DNA of 64,000 nt from Candidatus Poribacteria bacterium WGA-3G (GTDB lineage: Bacteria > Poribacteria > WGA-4E > WGA-3G). Position numbers and translations under genes: made by a program. A model generated the notes under the pieces. The model was not told where the DNA came from and ran no database searches. It worked only from the letters and a program-made list of their open reading frames with translations. This document shows positions 44,187-53,533 of this stretch, in pieces (positions within the stretch are counted from its first letter, which is position 1; every line of letters begins with the position of its first letter). The DNA lies in assembly GCA_000406005.1 (NCBI GenBank), contig ASZN01000005.1, positions 104,167-168,166 of the forward strand, read 5' to 3'.

Positions 44187-46139
44187 TCAGGGCCACGGAA
44201 AGAATGGTGCAGGTACGTTTGCACTCCAACTGATCAGCGTCCATAGGACCGCCATGCTGAATTCGCCGAAAACCATGCCTAAGAAGAATGGACGGAGTCG
44301 CTGATACTGCCGAATGCCGCTGTAGCGTAGGATCGGCGTTTTAATGCCCCACGCGATTAAAACCGGAAACCAGAACACAACCAGTGTCCACGAAGCCGAT
44401 AACGCATACCCAAGCGGGTGCAGAGGCCACCACCAATAGAGCATTCTCAAGATGACCAAGCCGGTTGTCACCAATATACCCACGCCGAAGAAGAGGCCTC
44501 CCGTCGTGCGATGATCTGTGCCTAACCCTTCTATCGCTGCAACGTTATCCTGAAATGCCCAAAGCGGGTTCCCGCGGTAGGTGTAACTATACATATAATT
44601 GGCACCGTGTTTATAGGGAAGCCATAGATGGATGGCTGCCGCACACAGAAATGCCAGCGTACAGCCTAACACGAACACGCTTACCAACGAACGGTATGAC
44701 ATTCCGACCCGGTCCCTAATTTTTAAACCGTCTAAGAAGCCTGTCAGGATTAACCCGCGCTGGTCACGAGTGAAAATTGCGTCAAGGAGCGACAGCACGG
44801 TGAGACTTTGCGCACCCAATGATGCTTTGCTGGCGATGAGTTGATACAAATCTAACGGTCGAAACGAGGTTTCCGTCATCAGCAAGCCGCCTTCGGCTGT
44901 GCTACGTGCCATCACAACCGCAACGATGCAGATATAAACCAGTATCTCAAACACAGCAAAACCTAAATTCAGTCCGGCTGCATAGCACCACCCTACTGCA
45001 AGAATCAGACTAACGATGAGTCCCCAAACTGCTGTGCGATAAGGTAGGAGTTCGTCAGCGTCATCTGTTTTGTTTCCGGTGAAGGCTTCGCGAAAAACGC
45101 GTCGAAAATGCGGAAGTCCCATATAGATAAACGAAATTACCAGCACGATGTATGCACCTGCAACTTGGTAACCGATATAAAGTCGGGTCGGATAGAGCGG
45201 CATGCTACTGACCCGTAATCCGAACATTGCTGCAACGATGTCTTGGAACCGTGTGAGTAGGAAGAAGAACCATAGACTGAACAGCAGTTGTGTCGGTAGG
45301 AGATAAAAAAAACCTATCGCCGCGAAAGACAAGAAGATGGGGGTATAGGCGATGGCATTGAAAGGTTGTTCCGTGAAATACTGATTGAGCAGATACCGTA
45401 GCGATAAGTTCGGAATTTGCGGCCAGATTTCATGGAGTCCGTTTAAGGTGAAAATCAATGCAGGGAGTGCGAACCCTAACCACATCAGCCGGTTCCGAAA
45501 GAAACCGTGTCCCTCGTGGACGAATTCAAGCGGGAGAGAGACCAACGGAAATGAGAGTTTCTCGTTTTCGATCCACTGTTTGCGTAAAATCGCTGCTAAA
45601 CAGAGAAACGCCGTGAACACGAAAAAGACGAGTACACCCCAAGCGGATAACGGTTCTAACCATGCGCGCCACGGAATACTATCGCCACCTTGTATGCCTT
45701 CATAGAAGCTGATAGCGATCGATGCTTGACCTTTCTGTTCAGGCGAGAATGGGATTAGCCACGGCTTGATGTGTGGGAAAAAGAGCGTGTCCCAACTGTT
45801 GGTCTCATTGGTGAAGTAGTTGACTGCGATGAGCGCAGGGATCAGTTTTTCCATGACCCCGCGCGACGAGATCATTGACGCAACGAGCATCATACAGTAA
45901 ATACACATCAACTCGCGGGGTGAAAACGCAAACCGGTCGTTGAGCTTGGCAAGCAGCCGATTTCCTAATACAAGGAAAAAGAACAGCCCGATAACGGCTG
46001 GCGGTAACTGCAAAAACCCGATTTGGATGTAGGTAATCACAAGTTCCGCATAAGAGACGATGCAACAGATAACGATGACGCAGCAGATACCGATCAGAAC
46101 GGAACGTCCTGATATACGATTTTCATTCTGGGTAAGCAA
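44187..46139 (-). CDS. Large polytopic membrane protein (DUF6785-like)
   Basis: A 650-residue protein with at least twelve hydrophobic segments, the first near residues 14-35. Conserved-looking loops include ENEKLSFPLVSLPLEFV and MARSTAEGGLLMTET. It resembles the DUF6785/DUF6784 family of Planctomycetes and related phyla, which may be transporter-like. The substrate is unknown. It converges with the D-threonine-aldolase-like gene and ends 17 bp from it. Confidence 0.7.
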   Translation of the reverse strand: MLTQNENRISGRSVLIGICCVIVICCIVSYAELVITYIQIGFLQLPPAVIGLFFFLVLGNRLLAKLNDRFAFSPRELMCIYCMMLVASMISSRGVMEKLIPALIAVNYFTNETNSWDTLFFPHIKPWLIPFSPEQKGQASIAISFYEGIQGGDSIPWRAWLEPLSAWGVLVFFVFTAFLCLAAILRKQWIENEKLSFPLVSLPLEFVHEGHGFFRNRLMWLGFALPALIFTLNGLHEIWPQIPNLSLRYLLNQYFTEQPFNAIAYTPIFLSFAAIGFFYLLPTQLLFSLWFFFLLTRFQDIVAAMFGLRVSSMPLYPTRLYIGYQVAGAYIVLVISFIYMGLPHFRRVFREAFTGNKTDDADELLPYRTAVWGLIVSLILAVGWCYAAGLNLGFAVFEILVYICIVAVVMARSTAEGGLLMTETSFRPLDLYQLIASKASLGAQSLTVLSLLDAIFTRDQRGLILTGFLDGLKIRDRVGMSYRSLVSVFVLGCTLAFLCAAAIHLWLPYKHGANYMYSYTYRGNPLWAFQDNVAAIEGLGTDHRTTGGLFFGVGILVTTGLVILRMLYWWWPLHPLGYALSASWTLVVFWFPVLIAWGIKTPILRYSGIRQYQRLRPFFLGMVFGEFSMAVLWTLISWSANVPAPFFPWP

Positions 46140-46318
46140 TATCGCACCGTCCTGAGTAGGATTTGGGAAAGTTTAGCACAATGTTAAAGGATTGTCAAAT
46201 ACGATGTGATGACATCGGCGTGTTAAAATCGTCCGCGATACCGACATCTCAAGAAAGGCACGAGAGGACGTTTGTTATTTTTTGTAACCATTCTGTGAGT
46301 GGATACGTTATTCAAGGT

Positions 46319-46627
46319 ATGAATAACTTTGCTTATCTAAGGGCTGAAGCAATGCCGAACCAATCGCTCCAATCCTTTGCTGAGATTAACCCACTTGTGG
46401 GATTACCCCCAAAGACACTGCGTCTATATAATGCTTTGGAAATCTTTAAGAAGAAATATTGTTCTTCTGATAATCCAGACTGGTTTCGCATGCCGCACCG
46501 CGATCCGCTTCTTCAGAAAATCGGGTTTTCTGAAACGGATATTGAAAACGGGATCCAGGAATTGGTACAGGCAGATCTGTTAGAAATTCAGGAGGGGCAA
46601 GATGCAAGGTGGTATTGCCTAAAGTAG
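46319..46627 (+). CDS. Hypothetical protein, possible winged-helix
   Basis: About 102 residues (start uncertain; a longer frame begins at 46163). The sequence PLVGLPPKTLRLYNALEIFKKKY, then SETDIENGIQELVQADLLEI suggests a small winged-helix or DNA/RNA-binding fold. No family is recognised. It ends one base before the Maf gene and is likely transcribed with it. Confidence 0.55.
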   Translation: MNNFAYLRAEAMPNQSLQSFAEINPLVGLPPKTLRLYNALEIFKKKYCSSDNPDWFRMPHRDPLLQKIGFSETDIENGIQELVQADLLEIQEGQDARWYCLK

Positions 46628-46628
46628 C

Positions 46629-47243
46629 ATGCAAGCCAATGAATGTCTTGTGAAAGTTCCGCATCTGATTTTAGCTTCCGCATCGCCTCGACGCGCAGCA
46701 TTGCTATCACAGATCGGCGTAACTTATGATGTACACCCGAGCGATGCTGTGGAACCGCCATACGATACCTATGCCAATAAACCTGCAAGCGAGGTGACAC
46801 AAGAACTCGCTTTGCTAAAGGCATCATCTGTCGCACAACATCATGACAACGGTTTGGTTATCGGAGCAGATACGCTGGTAGCGTTAGATGGTAAACTTCT
46901 GGGGAAACCGGTTGACGATGCCGAGGCATCGGCGATGTTGACCTCCCTGAGCAACACGCGCCATGAGGTTGTGACCGGTGTGGCATTAATCGAGGCATCA
47001 TCGGGACGCGAACATGTCTGGTCAGAGACGACTCAGGTCTACTTTCGGAAATTACAAAATACCGAAATAACGGCATATATCGAGAGTGGTGAACCATCGG
47101 ATAAGGCTGGCGCGTATGGGATTCAAGGACGCGGTGCCGCTTTCGTTAGACGTATTGATGGATGCTATTTTAACGTCGTTGGATTGCCCTTAGCAAGCCT
47201 CGTCGAACACCTATCGAATTTTCAACCCCATGTCGGCATCTAA
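46629..47243 (+). CDS. maf: Maf-like nucleoside triphosphate pyrophosphatase
   Basis: A 204-residue Maf/YhdE-type protein. The signature ASASPRRAALL is near residue 17. GADTLVALDGKLLGKP and the C-terminal SDKAGAYGIQGRGAAF are typical. It removes pyrophosphate from dTTP/UTP or modified nucleotides and has been linked to septum control. It overlaps the next gene by 14 bp. Confidence 0.9.
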   Translation: MQANECLVKVPHLILASASPRRAALLSQIGVTYDVHPSDAVEPPYDTYANKPASEVTQELALLKASSVAQHHDNGLVIGADTLVALDGKLLGKPVDDAEASAMLTSLSNTRHEVVTGVALIEASSGREHVWSETTQVYFRKLQNTEITAYIESGEPSDKAGAYGIQGRGAAFVRRIDGCYFNVVGLPLASLVEHLSNFQPHVGI

Positions 47244-47871
47244 AAACTACATACCTACCGACGGATACACCGAAATCGTGAAGCCCGGTGAGATGGGCAT
47301 TGTGAAACTCCATTTCGGGATTCTTACCCTTACCTCCAAATCAACCTTCTTTGGTCATTCTGATGATACCGAGGTCGCTTTGATCGCGCTGGGTGGAAAC
47401 TGTACGTTGTTAGTGGGACATAACGGCAACAAAGCGTACGGAACTTTGGGTGAGCGTCGAGATGTTTTCCACGGCGGGGCATGTGTCGCTTATGTTCCAC
47501 ATCACACAACCTACGAGATTCTCACGCATGAAACAGGTGTCGAAATTGCAGTGTGCAAGGTCTCATCTCACTCCGAATCTGCAGCGGTTATTTTGAGGGA
47601 AGGCGAGAGAATCGGTGAAAATGAGACACGTCTCAGGATTTGGGAAAACCTTTATTCGGACGGTTCGGATGTCCGTGTAAACGGCGAGGCGATCTGCTTT
47701 CAGCGGTTCCAAGATACGGATAACGTTGCCGTTTACGATGTTACGCGCACCACGGAAACGGTGCGCGCACAGGTGTATCACAATGATGTGTTCACTGTTC
47801 CAGAACAGCATCAAGCCATTCTGTTGACATCCGGAAGCAGTAGTTATCAGTTGTGGATGCAACCCAAGTAA
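47230..47871 (+). CDS. IolB/KduI-like cupin, short
   Basis: A 213-residue bicupin-like protein resembling 5-deoxy-glucuronate isomerase (IolB). The segments LIALGGNCTLLVG, GERRDVFHGGACVAYVPHH and VEIAVCK match the family. Full IolB is about 270 residues, and the C-terminal metal-binding stretch is not obvious, so it may be a divergent or shortened member. Translation is coupled to maf through a 14-bp overlap. No other inositol genes are nearby. Confidence 0.7.
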   Translation: MSASKNYIPTDGYTEIVKPGEMGIVKLHFGILTLTSKSTFFGHSDDTEVALIALGGNCTLLVGHNGNKAYGTLGERRDVFHGGACVAYVPHHTTYEILTHETGVEIAVCKVSSHSESAAVILREGERIGENETRLRIWENLYSDGSDVRVNGEAICFQRFQDTDNVAVYDVTRTTETVRAQVYHNDVFTVPEQHQAILLTSGSSSYQLWMQPK

Positions 47872-47929
47872 GGTGTAGAGATCGCGAGCGCAGCGTGCTT
47901 CTACAAGAAATTGAAATGTAGACAGAACA

Positions 47930-48232
47930 CTACTCGCCTTCAATGAGTTCGCCACCCTTCTTGAGAAAGGCGACAGCACTCCGCGAAATTTGAACCTTTA
48001 CCTCTTGGCTATTTACTTCCCCAACAGCAATCAGGATTATGTTCTTATCATTGCTCAAGCCGAGGATCTTGCCGTGCAGTCCACCGTTGGTTACGATTTC
48101 GTCACCCTTAGACAGGTTCTCCAGCATATTTTGATGTTTTTTGCGTTTCGTTTGCTCCGGCCGAAATAGTAAAAAATAAAAAATGACACCCATCGCTAAA
48201 AACGGGACGAGCATACCTGTTATTGCATCCAT
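47930..48232 (-). CDS. yajC: YajC preprotein translocase subunit
   Basis: A 100-residue protein with one N-terminal membrane helix (about 8-23) ending FRPEQTKRKKHQ, followed by the soluble KGDEIVTNGGLHGKI motif. It joins SecDF to aid export. It lies 9 bp downstream of queA, the common order in bacteria. Confidence 0.92.
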   Translation of the reverse strand: MDAITGMLVPFLAMGVIFYFLLFRPEQTKRKKHQNMLENLSKGDEIVTNGGLHGKILGLSNDKNIILIAVGEVNSQEVKVQISRSAVAFLKKGGELIEGE

Positions 48233-48241
48233 AAGTTTCTC

Positions 48242-49276
48242 CTAAAGAATCAGCATGGCATCGCCATAACTGTAAAAACGGTAGTTATTTTCGAGTGCCG
48301 CTTGATACGCCTTCTGGATCAGATCGCGTCCAGCGAAGGCACTCACTAACATTAGTAAGGTTGATTTAGGTAGATGAAAATTGGTAACCATGGCATCTAC
48401 CACGTTAAATTGGTATCCCGGATAGATAAAGAGTTCGCTATAACCGCTATAAGAGTGGACAGTTCCAGTCGCACCGGCGGTTTCAAGTGAACGCACCACT
48501 GTCGTCCCGATAGCGACAATTTTTGATCCGGTCTCCTGCGCGATGCGAATCCGTTTCGCTTCTGTTTCAGTCAGGTGAATATATTCGGCGTGCATCTTGT
48601 GGGTCTGAATATTTTCGACCTTCACCGGTTGAAACGTCCCAGGTCCGACATGCAGTGTTAACGTCGCGATCTCTATCCCGTTACCCTTCAATGCTGCCAG
48701 CAGTTCCTCAGTAAAGTGCAGTCCGGCTGTCGGCGCAGCAATCGCACCTTCCGTAGCGGCATAGACAGACTGATATCGCACCTTATCTTCAGCGGTCGGT
48801 GGACGACGAATGTAAGGCGGTAACGGCATCATGCCGATGTCCGAAAGTATGGCTAAAAACGTTTCGTTGTGATTGTAATCGAAACGGACGATACAGTGTC
48901 CATCATCGGGTTTCGCCACGACTTCTGCTGTCAGTTTATCAGTACCGAATATAATCCGTGTACCGATCCGAAGGCTCCGTCTCGGTTTCGCGAGGACTTC
49001 CCAAGTGTTCGTCTCGCTTTCTCGGATGAGGAGCAGTTCTATCTTACCGCCGGTTTCTGCCTTTTTACCGATGAGACGTGCCGGGATTACCTTAGTGTCG
49101 TTTAGGACTAACACGGAATTGCGCGGTAAGTGTTCACCGATATGTGAAAATTGTGTGTGGTGAAAAACACCGGCATCGCGATCAACTACCAAAAGTCGTG
49201 AAGCATCACGCCGTTGAAGGGGGCTTTGTGCGATCCGATCAGCCGGCAGATGGTAATCAAAATCTGTGAGTTTCAT
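48242..49276 (-). CDS. queA: S-adenosylmethionine:tRNA ribosyltransferase-isomerase QueA
   Basis: About 344 residues from ATG 49276 (a TTG-based extension is less likely). The sequence is strongly typical: LNDTKVIPARL, AAPTAGLHFT, LHVGPGTFQPV, and VTNFHLPKSTLLMLV. It makes epoxyqueuosine on tRNAs of the GUN type from AdoMet. It belongs to the ruvC-ruvA-ruvB-queA-yajC cluster. Confidence 0.94.
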   Translation of the reverse strand: MKLTDFDYHLPADRIAQSPLQRRDASRLLVVDRDAGVFHHTQFSHIGEHLPRNSVLVLNDTKVIPARLIGKKAETGGKIELLLIRESETNTWEVLAKPRRSLRIGTRIIFGTDKLTAEVVAKPDDGHCIVRFDYNHNETFLAILSDIGMMPLPPYIRRPPTAEDKVRYQSVYAATEGAIAAPTAGLHFTEELLAALKGNGIEIATLTLHVGPGTFQPVKVENIQTHKMHAEYIHLTETEAKRIRIAQETGSKIVAIGTTVVRSLETAGATGTVHSYSGYSELFIYPGYQFNVVDAMVTNFHLPKSTLLMLVSAFAGRDLIQKAYQAALENNYRFYSYGDAMLIL

Positions 49277-49306
49277 AATTACGTTGAGATTGCACCTCGC
49301 CAAAGA

Positions 49307-50329
49307 TCACATCGAATCGAAGAACGATGGTTGTGAACTCATAGGATAGTTGAAATACGCGTAAGCCGCATCGGTTGCGACACGTCCTCCGGGTGTCAAC
49401 GCTAAAAAACCTTCTTTAATGTAGTAAGGTTCGTAAACTTCCCTAATCGTGCGTTCATCTTCACTTAAAGCGACGGCGAGTGCTTTAACCCCTGCACGTC
49501 CGCTGAAATTCTCAATAAGCGTCTGAAAGTAAGCGTAATCTTGTGCGTTTAATCCGCGTTCGTCGATGCCAAAGAATTTGAGTGCCGCCTCCGCAACCTC
49601 AAGCGAAAGTATACCGTCCCCTTTAACCTGAGCATAATCCCTAACGTTAGCGAGCAGCTTATTCGCAATACGCATCGTGCCGCGCGAACGACGAGCTAAG
49701 GCATATTCTGCATCTTCGTCAATATCAATGTCGAGCTTTGAACTGTTGATTCGGATGACTTTCTGGATGTCCTCTGCTTCGTAGTAGTCCAAGTGGAGGC
49801 GGATACCGAAACGGTCTCGAAACGGACCCGCAAGCAGGCCTTCACGCGTCGTCGCTCCCACAAGTGTAAAGTGCTGGAGCGGAATTTGCACGGAATCCGA
49901 TGCCGGACCCTGACCGATGGTTAAATCAAGCTGATAATCTTCCATCGCAGGATAGAGCGATTCTTGTACGTGTCCTTTCATCTGGTGGATTTCGTCAATA
50001 AACAGAATATCTCCCTTTTCGAGGTTCGTCAGGGTCGAAGCGAGATCGAGCCGTTCCATAACGGGGCCTATCGTCTGTTTAAAGTTACTCCGAATTTCGT
50101 TGGCGATGATCCTCGCGAGCGTTGTCTTACCGAGTCCGGGTGGACTGACGAGTAGGACGTGCTCAAGCGCGTCGCCACGCTTTTTTGCGGCTTCAATGTG
50201 GATACGGAGCTGCTCTTTGCCTCTATCCTGTCCGATAAATTCGCTTAGCGTTTCCGGACGAAGGCTGTAGCTAAGCTCGTCCTCTTCATCGGCTAAATGG
50301 GAGAAATCTGGTATGTTCTGGTTATCCAT
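49307..50329 (-). CDS. ruvB: Holliday junction helicase RuvB
   Basis: A 340-residue AAA+ motor. Walker A is PPGLGKTT (63-70) and Walker B includes IDEIH (111-115). The arginine-finger segment GPFRDRFGIRLHLDYY and the winged-helix C-terminus are present. It drives branch migration with RuvA. Confidence 0.95.
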   Translation of the reverse strand: MDNQNIPDFSHLADEEDELSYSLRPETLSEFIGQDRGKEQLRIHIEAAKKRGDALEHVLLVSPPGLGKTTLARIIANEIRSNFKQTIGPVMERLDLASTLTNLEKGDILFIDEIHQMKGHVQESLYPAMEDYQLDLTIGQGPASDSVQIPLQHFTLVGATTREGLLAGPFRDRFGIRLHLDYYEAEDIQKVIRINSSKLDIDIDEDAEYALARRSRGTMRIANKLLANVRDYAQVKGDGILSLEVAEAALKFFGIDERGLNAQDYAYFQTLIENFSGRAGVKALAVALSEDERTIREVYEPYYIKEGFLALTPGGRVATDAAYAYFNYPMSSQPSFFDSM

Positions 50330-50402
50330 TTTGTTTCATCCGAATACGAAACCTGAAAGTAAAGTGTTCATTCCAATTCATAGCCATTTGTGTTCCTAAA
50401 AA

Positions 50403-50999
50403 CTAATTTCGGATATAGCGAAGTGCTTGTTTAACTAAGTTATCCCGTTTCGCAGAACCGCCGAGGACTTTTTGTGCTTTTTCAACGGCTTGTTCTGCCT
50501 CAAGCTCTGACGCACCCAGGTTAACAAGAATTTGGATCACCTCGATATCGGGTGCTACAGATTTTTCTGTATCTACCGCGCCTTCCAATTTTATTTTACT
50601 AATCTTGTTTTTCAACTTGGTAATGACAACTTGTGCAATTCCTTTGCTTAAGCGTGGCACCCGCATCAGTGTGGTTGTATCTCCACGTTGTACAGCACGT
50701 TGGAATTGTGAAGGCGACAACCTCGAAACAATGTTTTGCGCGAGTGCCGGTCCTACACCGGAGACAGTCAGTGCCAACTCAAAAATTTTGAGCGCATCCA
50801 TTGAGGTGAATCCGTAGAGCGTGACTTTGTTTTCACGGCTTTGGTAATAGTGCGTATAGAAGGTAACCATCTCGCCTATAGGCGGTAGTCCGCTTATAAC
50901 ACGTGGTGTCACGTCAATGGCATACCCGATGCCGTTGACATCTACGATGACCTGTTTTGTATCCTTATGGACGATAGCACCTTTGATATAAGCAATCAT
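50403..50999 (-). CDS. ruvA: Holliday junction-binding protein RuvA
   Basis: A 198-residue protein with the OB fold, the HhH region (FELALTVSGVGPALAQNI and RVPRLSKGIAQVV), and a C-terminal domain that binds RuvB. It sits between ruvB and a duplicated non-coding segment that separates it from ruvC. Confidence 0.94.
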   Translation of the reverse strand: MIAYIKGAIVHKDTKQVIVDVNGIGYAIDVTPRVISGLPPIGEMVTFYTHYYQSRENKVTLYGFTSMDALKIFELALTVSGVGPALAQNIVSRLSPSQFQRAVQRGDTTTLMRVPRLSKGIAQVVITKLKNKISKIKLEGAVDTEKSVAPDIEVIQILVNLGASELEAEQAVEKAQKVLGGSAKRDNLVKQALRYIRN

Positions 51000-51024
51000 C
51001 TTTTTAATTTTAAACTATGGGCCC

Positions 51025-51298
51025 TTTTTCTGCTCTCCATTACATTCCGAGCAGGTTTTTGGTTACTTCAAACGGGTTTTCGGTTAATTATGTTGCGTCC
51101 TTAGCCAGAAACCATCGTGAAACGAAGTGGAACGATGCACAAAAGTTAATAGTTAAGAATATTTTTCTGCTCTCCATTACATTCCGAGCAGGTTTTTGGT
51201 TACTTCAAACGGGTTTTCGGTTAATTATGTTGCGTCCTTAGCCAGAAACCATCGTGAAACGAAGTGGAACGATACACAAAAGTTAATAGTTAAGAATA
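51025..51298. repeat. 137-bp tandem duplication between ruvC and ruvA
   Basis: Copies at 51025-51161 and 51162-51298 match over their full length with about one substitution (GATGCAC versus GATACAC). The unit is non-coding; its period is not a multiple of 3. Part of it (AGCCAGAAACCATCG with ACGAAGTGG) resembles 11385-11420 in reverse complement. The second copy abuts and slightly overlaps the end of ruvC. Confidence 0.88.
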
Positions 51299-51826
51299 TT
51301 TTTTACGGAGTTCAAGAACTTTATAGGACCGGGCATGGCAGAGCGCGAGCGCGAGCGCATCTGCAGCGTGATCCGGACGAGGCGGCTCTTTAAGTTTAAG
51401 CAGTGCTTGTGCCATCTTTTGCATCTGAGGTTTTGTGGCTTTCCCGTAGCCGACGATCGCCTTTTTTACTTCGGTAGGTGTATATACAGCCACAGGGCAG
51501 CCCGCGTTCGCTGCTGCGAGTTTCACGATACCTTTGACCTCGCTAACGCTGAAAGCGCTGCTCGTGTTTTTACTGAAGAAGATATCTTCAAGTACCACAT
51601 TCTCGATAGCGAATTCTGCGATCACGCGGGTTATAACATCGTAAATCTCTTTCAATCGCACCTCAGGTGCTGTTCTCGGACTGGTTCGGATGTTACCGAA
51701 ATCACGCGGGATTAAACGGATGCCGTGAGCCTCAACCACACCGTATCCTGTATTCGCAATGCCCGGATCAACGCCAAGAATTATTTTTTTCCTGTTCCTT
51801 GCGGTTGGGTGAGGCGGGTTTTGCAT
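51290..51826 (-). CDS. ruvC: Holliday junction resolvase RuvC
   Basis: A 178-residue RNase H-like resolvase. The acidic active site is visible as Asp20 (GVDPGIANTG), Glu80 (VVLEDIFF), and Asp152 and Asp156 (PDHAADAL). The last codons of the gene overlap the 137-bp tandem duplication, so the stop codon may be derived from the repeat. Confidence 0.93.
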   Translation of the reverse strand: MQNPPHPTARNRKKIILGVDPGIANTGYGVVEAHGIRLIPRDFGNIRTSPRTAPEVRLKEIYDVITRVIAEFAIENVVLEDIFFSKNTSSAFSVSEVKGIVKLAAANAGCPVAVYTPTEVKKAIVGYGKATKPQMQKMAQALLKLKEPPRPDHAADALALALCHARSYKVLELRKKYS

Positions 51827-51853
51827 TTGATGTCCCTTCCAATAGAACCGTTG

Positions 51854-52600
51854 CTACGCTGCGGCTTCTAACAGGTTATCCGGAATATCGAAGTTGGCAT
51901 AAACCTTCTGAACATCGTCAAGATCATCGAGGGCATCCATGAGGCGTAGCATCCGTTCCGCTTCTTTTCCTTCGAGTTTCACTGTATTTTGTGGAATCAT
52001 GCTAATCTCAGCGAGTTGAACTTTGGCGGATGTCTCCTGAATTGCCGTCAGGACGCTATCGAACATCTCGAACGGTGTAATGACTTCCATGCCTGTGTCG
52101 GAGGCGGTCACATCTTCGGCACCCGCTTCGACTGCGGTTATGAATAGGTCTTCTTCATCGATGCTATCAGATGTAACAACGATCAATCCACACTTATCGA
52201 AACCCCAGGCGACACACCCGCGTTCACCGATTCTACCGTCATGCTTACTGAAAGCGTGCCGAATCTCTGCAACTGCACGATTGCGGTTGTCGGTCAGGAC
52301 TTCTATCATCACTGCGACACCGCCGGGTCCGTAACCTTCGTAGAGGATTTCTTCGTAGGTTTCACCCTCAAGTTCACCCGTGCCGCGAAGAATCGCTTTT
52401 TCGATGTTATCATTGGGGACATTGCTTGATCTTGCAGCTGCAATGGCTGTTCGAAGTCGTGGATTCGTATCTATATCGCCACCACCGATACGCGCAGATG
52501 CTGTAATTTCTTTGACCAATTTTGAGAAGAGTTTACCACGCTTTGAGTCGTTTGCTGCTTTTTTATGTTTGATTGTTGACCATTTAGAGTGTCCTGACAT
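51854..52600 (-). CDS. yebC: YebC/PmpR-family regulator
   Basis: A 248-residue protein starting MSGHSKWSTIKHKK, the unmistakable YebC N-terminus. The body contains GYGPGGVAVMIEVLTDN. Members act as transcription regulators or ribosome-associated translation factors. It heads the ruvC cluster, which is its usual neighbourhood. Confidence 0.94.
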   Translation of the reverse strand: MSGHSKWSTIKHKKAANDSKRGKLFSKLVKEITASARIGGGDIDTNPRLRTAIAAARSSNVPNDNIEKAILRGTGELEGETYEEILYEGYGPGGVAVMIEVLTDNRNRAVAEIRHAFSKHDGRIGERGCVAWGFDKCGLIVVTSDSIDEEDLFITAVEAGAEDVTASDTGMEVITPFEMFDSVLTAIQETSAKVQLAEISMIPQNTVKLEGKEAERMLRLMDALDDLDDVQKVYANFDIPDNLLEAAA

Positions 52601-52702
52601 AACCTGTATCCTTTCTGATAATGAACTTTTCCGTTAACGCGCTATCTTAACATATCAGGTATGCAACGCTTTGTCAAGCGTAACGCTAACTGCTATTTTT
52701 CA

Positions 52703-52732
52703 TTGTAAAAAAACGCAGTCGTGTGTTAAAAT
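52703..52732 (+). promoter_or_regulatory. Putative promoter of the zinc-ribbon gene
   Basis: TTGTAA, 18 bp, TAAAAT, followed by the start 42 bp downstream at 52774. Confidence 0.45.
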
Positions 52733-52773
52733 TAATATATCCCTTGTTTGTAAGGAGTTTTAGGGGGTTCGCT

Positions 52774-53529
52774 ATGCTACCTTTTATTCTTAAAGTCGCT
52801 GACCGTCCCGTGGAACGGCTGCAGCGTATCAATGCTGAAAATGAACCTGTCGATGTGAATGTCGAAATCGAACTTTATTCACGCGAGCTTAACCGTGTTG
52901 ATGAAGATAGCACATCGCAATCTCGGCGGTTAAACGAGTTAATTTATGCGACTTTCGTTCAATTTCTCCGAGATAATGCAGAAGCGGAAGTCTTTCTGCC
53001 GTTTGAACGTCTTGTCCAACATCCGTGTCGTCAATATCTGTTGATACTTTCCGCCTCAAGTTCTCATGAACTCTTTGAGATCTGTCAGATGCAAACGGGG
53101 TCAAGTTCCTCTATACTCAATTATGGCGGATATGAGATAACAATCAAACCCCGCAGACACGTCTTAGATACCACAGCGTATCTCGTAGCACCCGATAAAT
53201 ATACGCTCTTTATGCGGAAAGTTCAAGAAGACAATACCGTTCGGATCTACCGAAGCGATTTTATTAATCTAAATCGCAATTCTCCACCACCCTTTAAATT
53301 CGATACCCGTGATATACTTGAGAACGTCCAACTTGAACTCGGAAGGGCAAGAGAGCAGAATCTGCCGATAGAACAGTTACTCATGTTTCCACCGAATACC
53401 GAAGAGACTAACCCACCGCGACTTCTTAAATGTCCTGAGTGTGGCGGCAGGGTACGCCGGCTCGGTAGGGAAGCCAATTTCTGTTTAGAATGCGATTGGG
53501 ACAACCTACCTCCCCTGCGACAGACATAA
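52774..53529 (+). CDS. Hypothetical protein with C-terminal zinc ribbon
   Basis: About 251 residues from ATG 52774; an upstream GTG at 52723 would sit inside the putative promoter. The middle is beta-rich (LNYGGYEITIKPRRHVLD). The C-terminus has two Cys pairs, CPECGG and CLECDWDN, forming a rubredoxin-like zinc ribbon. No family is recognised. It may bind nucleic acid or protein. It converges with the large LRR gene. Confidence 0.72.
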   Translation: MLPFILKVADRPVERLQRINAENEPVDVNVEIELYSRELNRVDEDSTSQSRRLNELIYATFVQFLRDNAEAEVFLPFERLVQHPCRQYLLILSASSSHELFEICQMQTGSSSSILNYGGYEITIKPRRHVLDTTAYLVAPDKYTLFMRKVQEDNTVRIYRSDFINLNRNSPPPFKFDTRDILENVQLELGRAREQNLPIEQLLMFPPNTEETNPPRLLKCPECGGRVRRLGREANFCLECDWDNLPPLRQT

Positions 53530-53533
53530 TGAT

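Noticed and set aside
51017..51393. Two similar small frames (NGFSVNYVASLARNHRETKWND)
   Set aside because: They arise from the 137-bp tandem duplication; the period is not a multiple of 3 and one copy overlaps ruvC.
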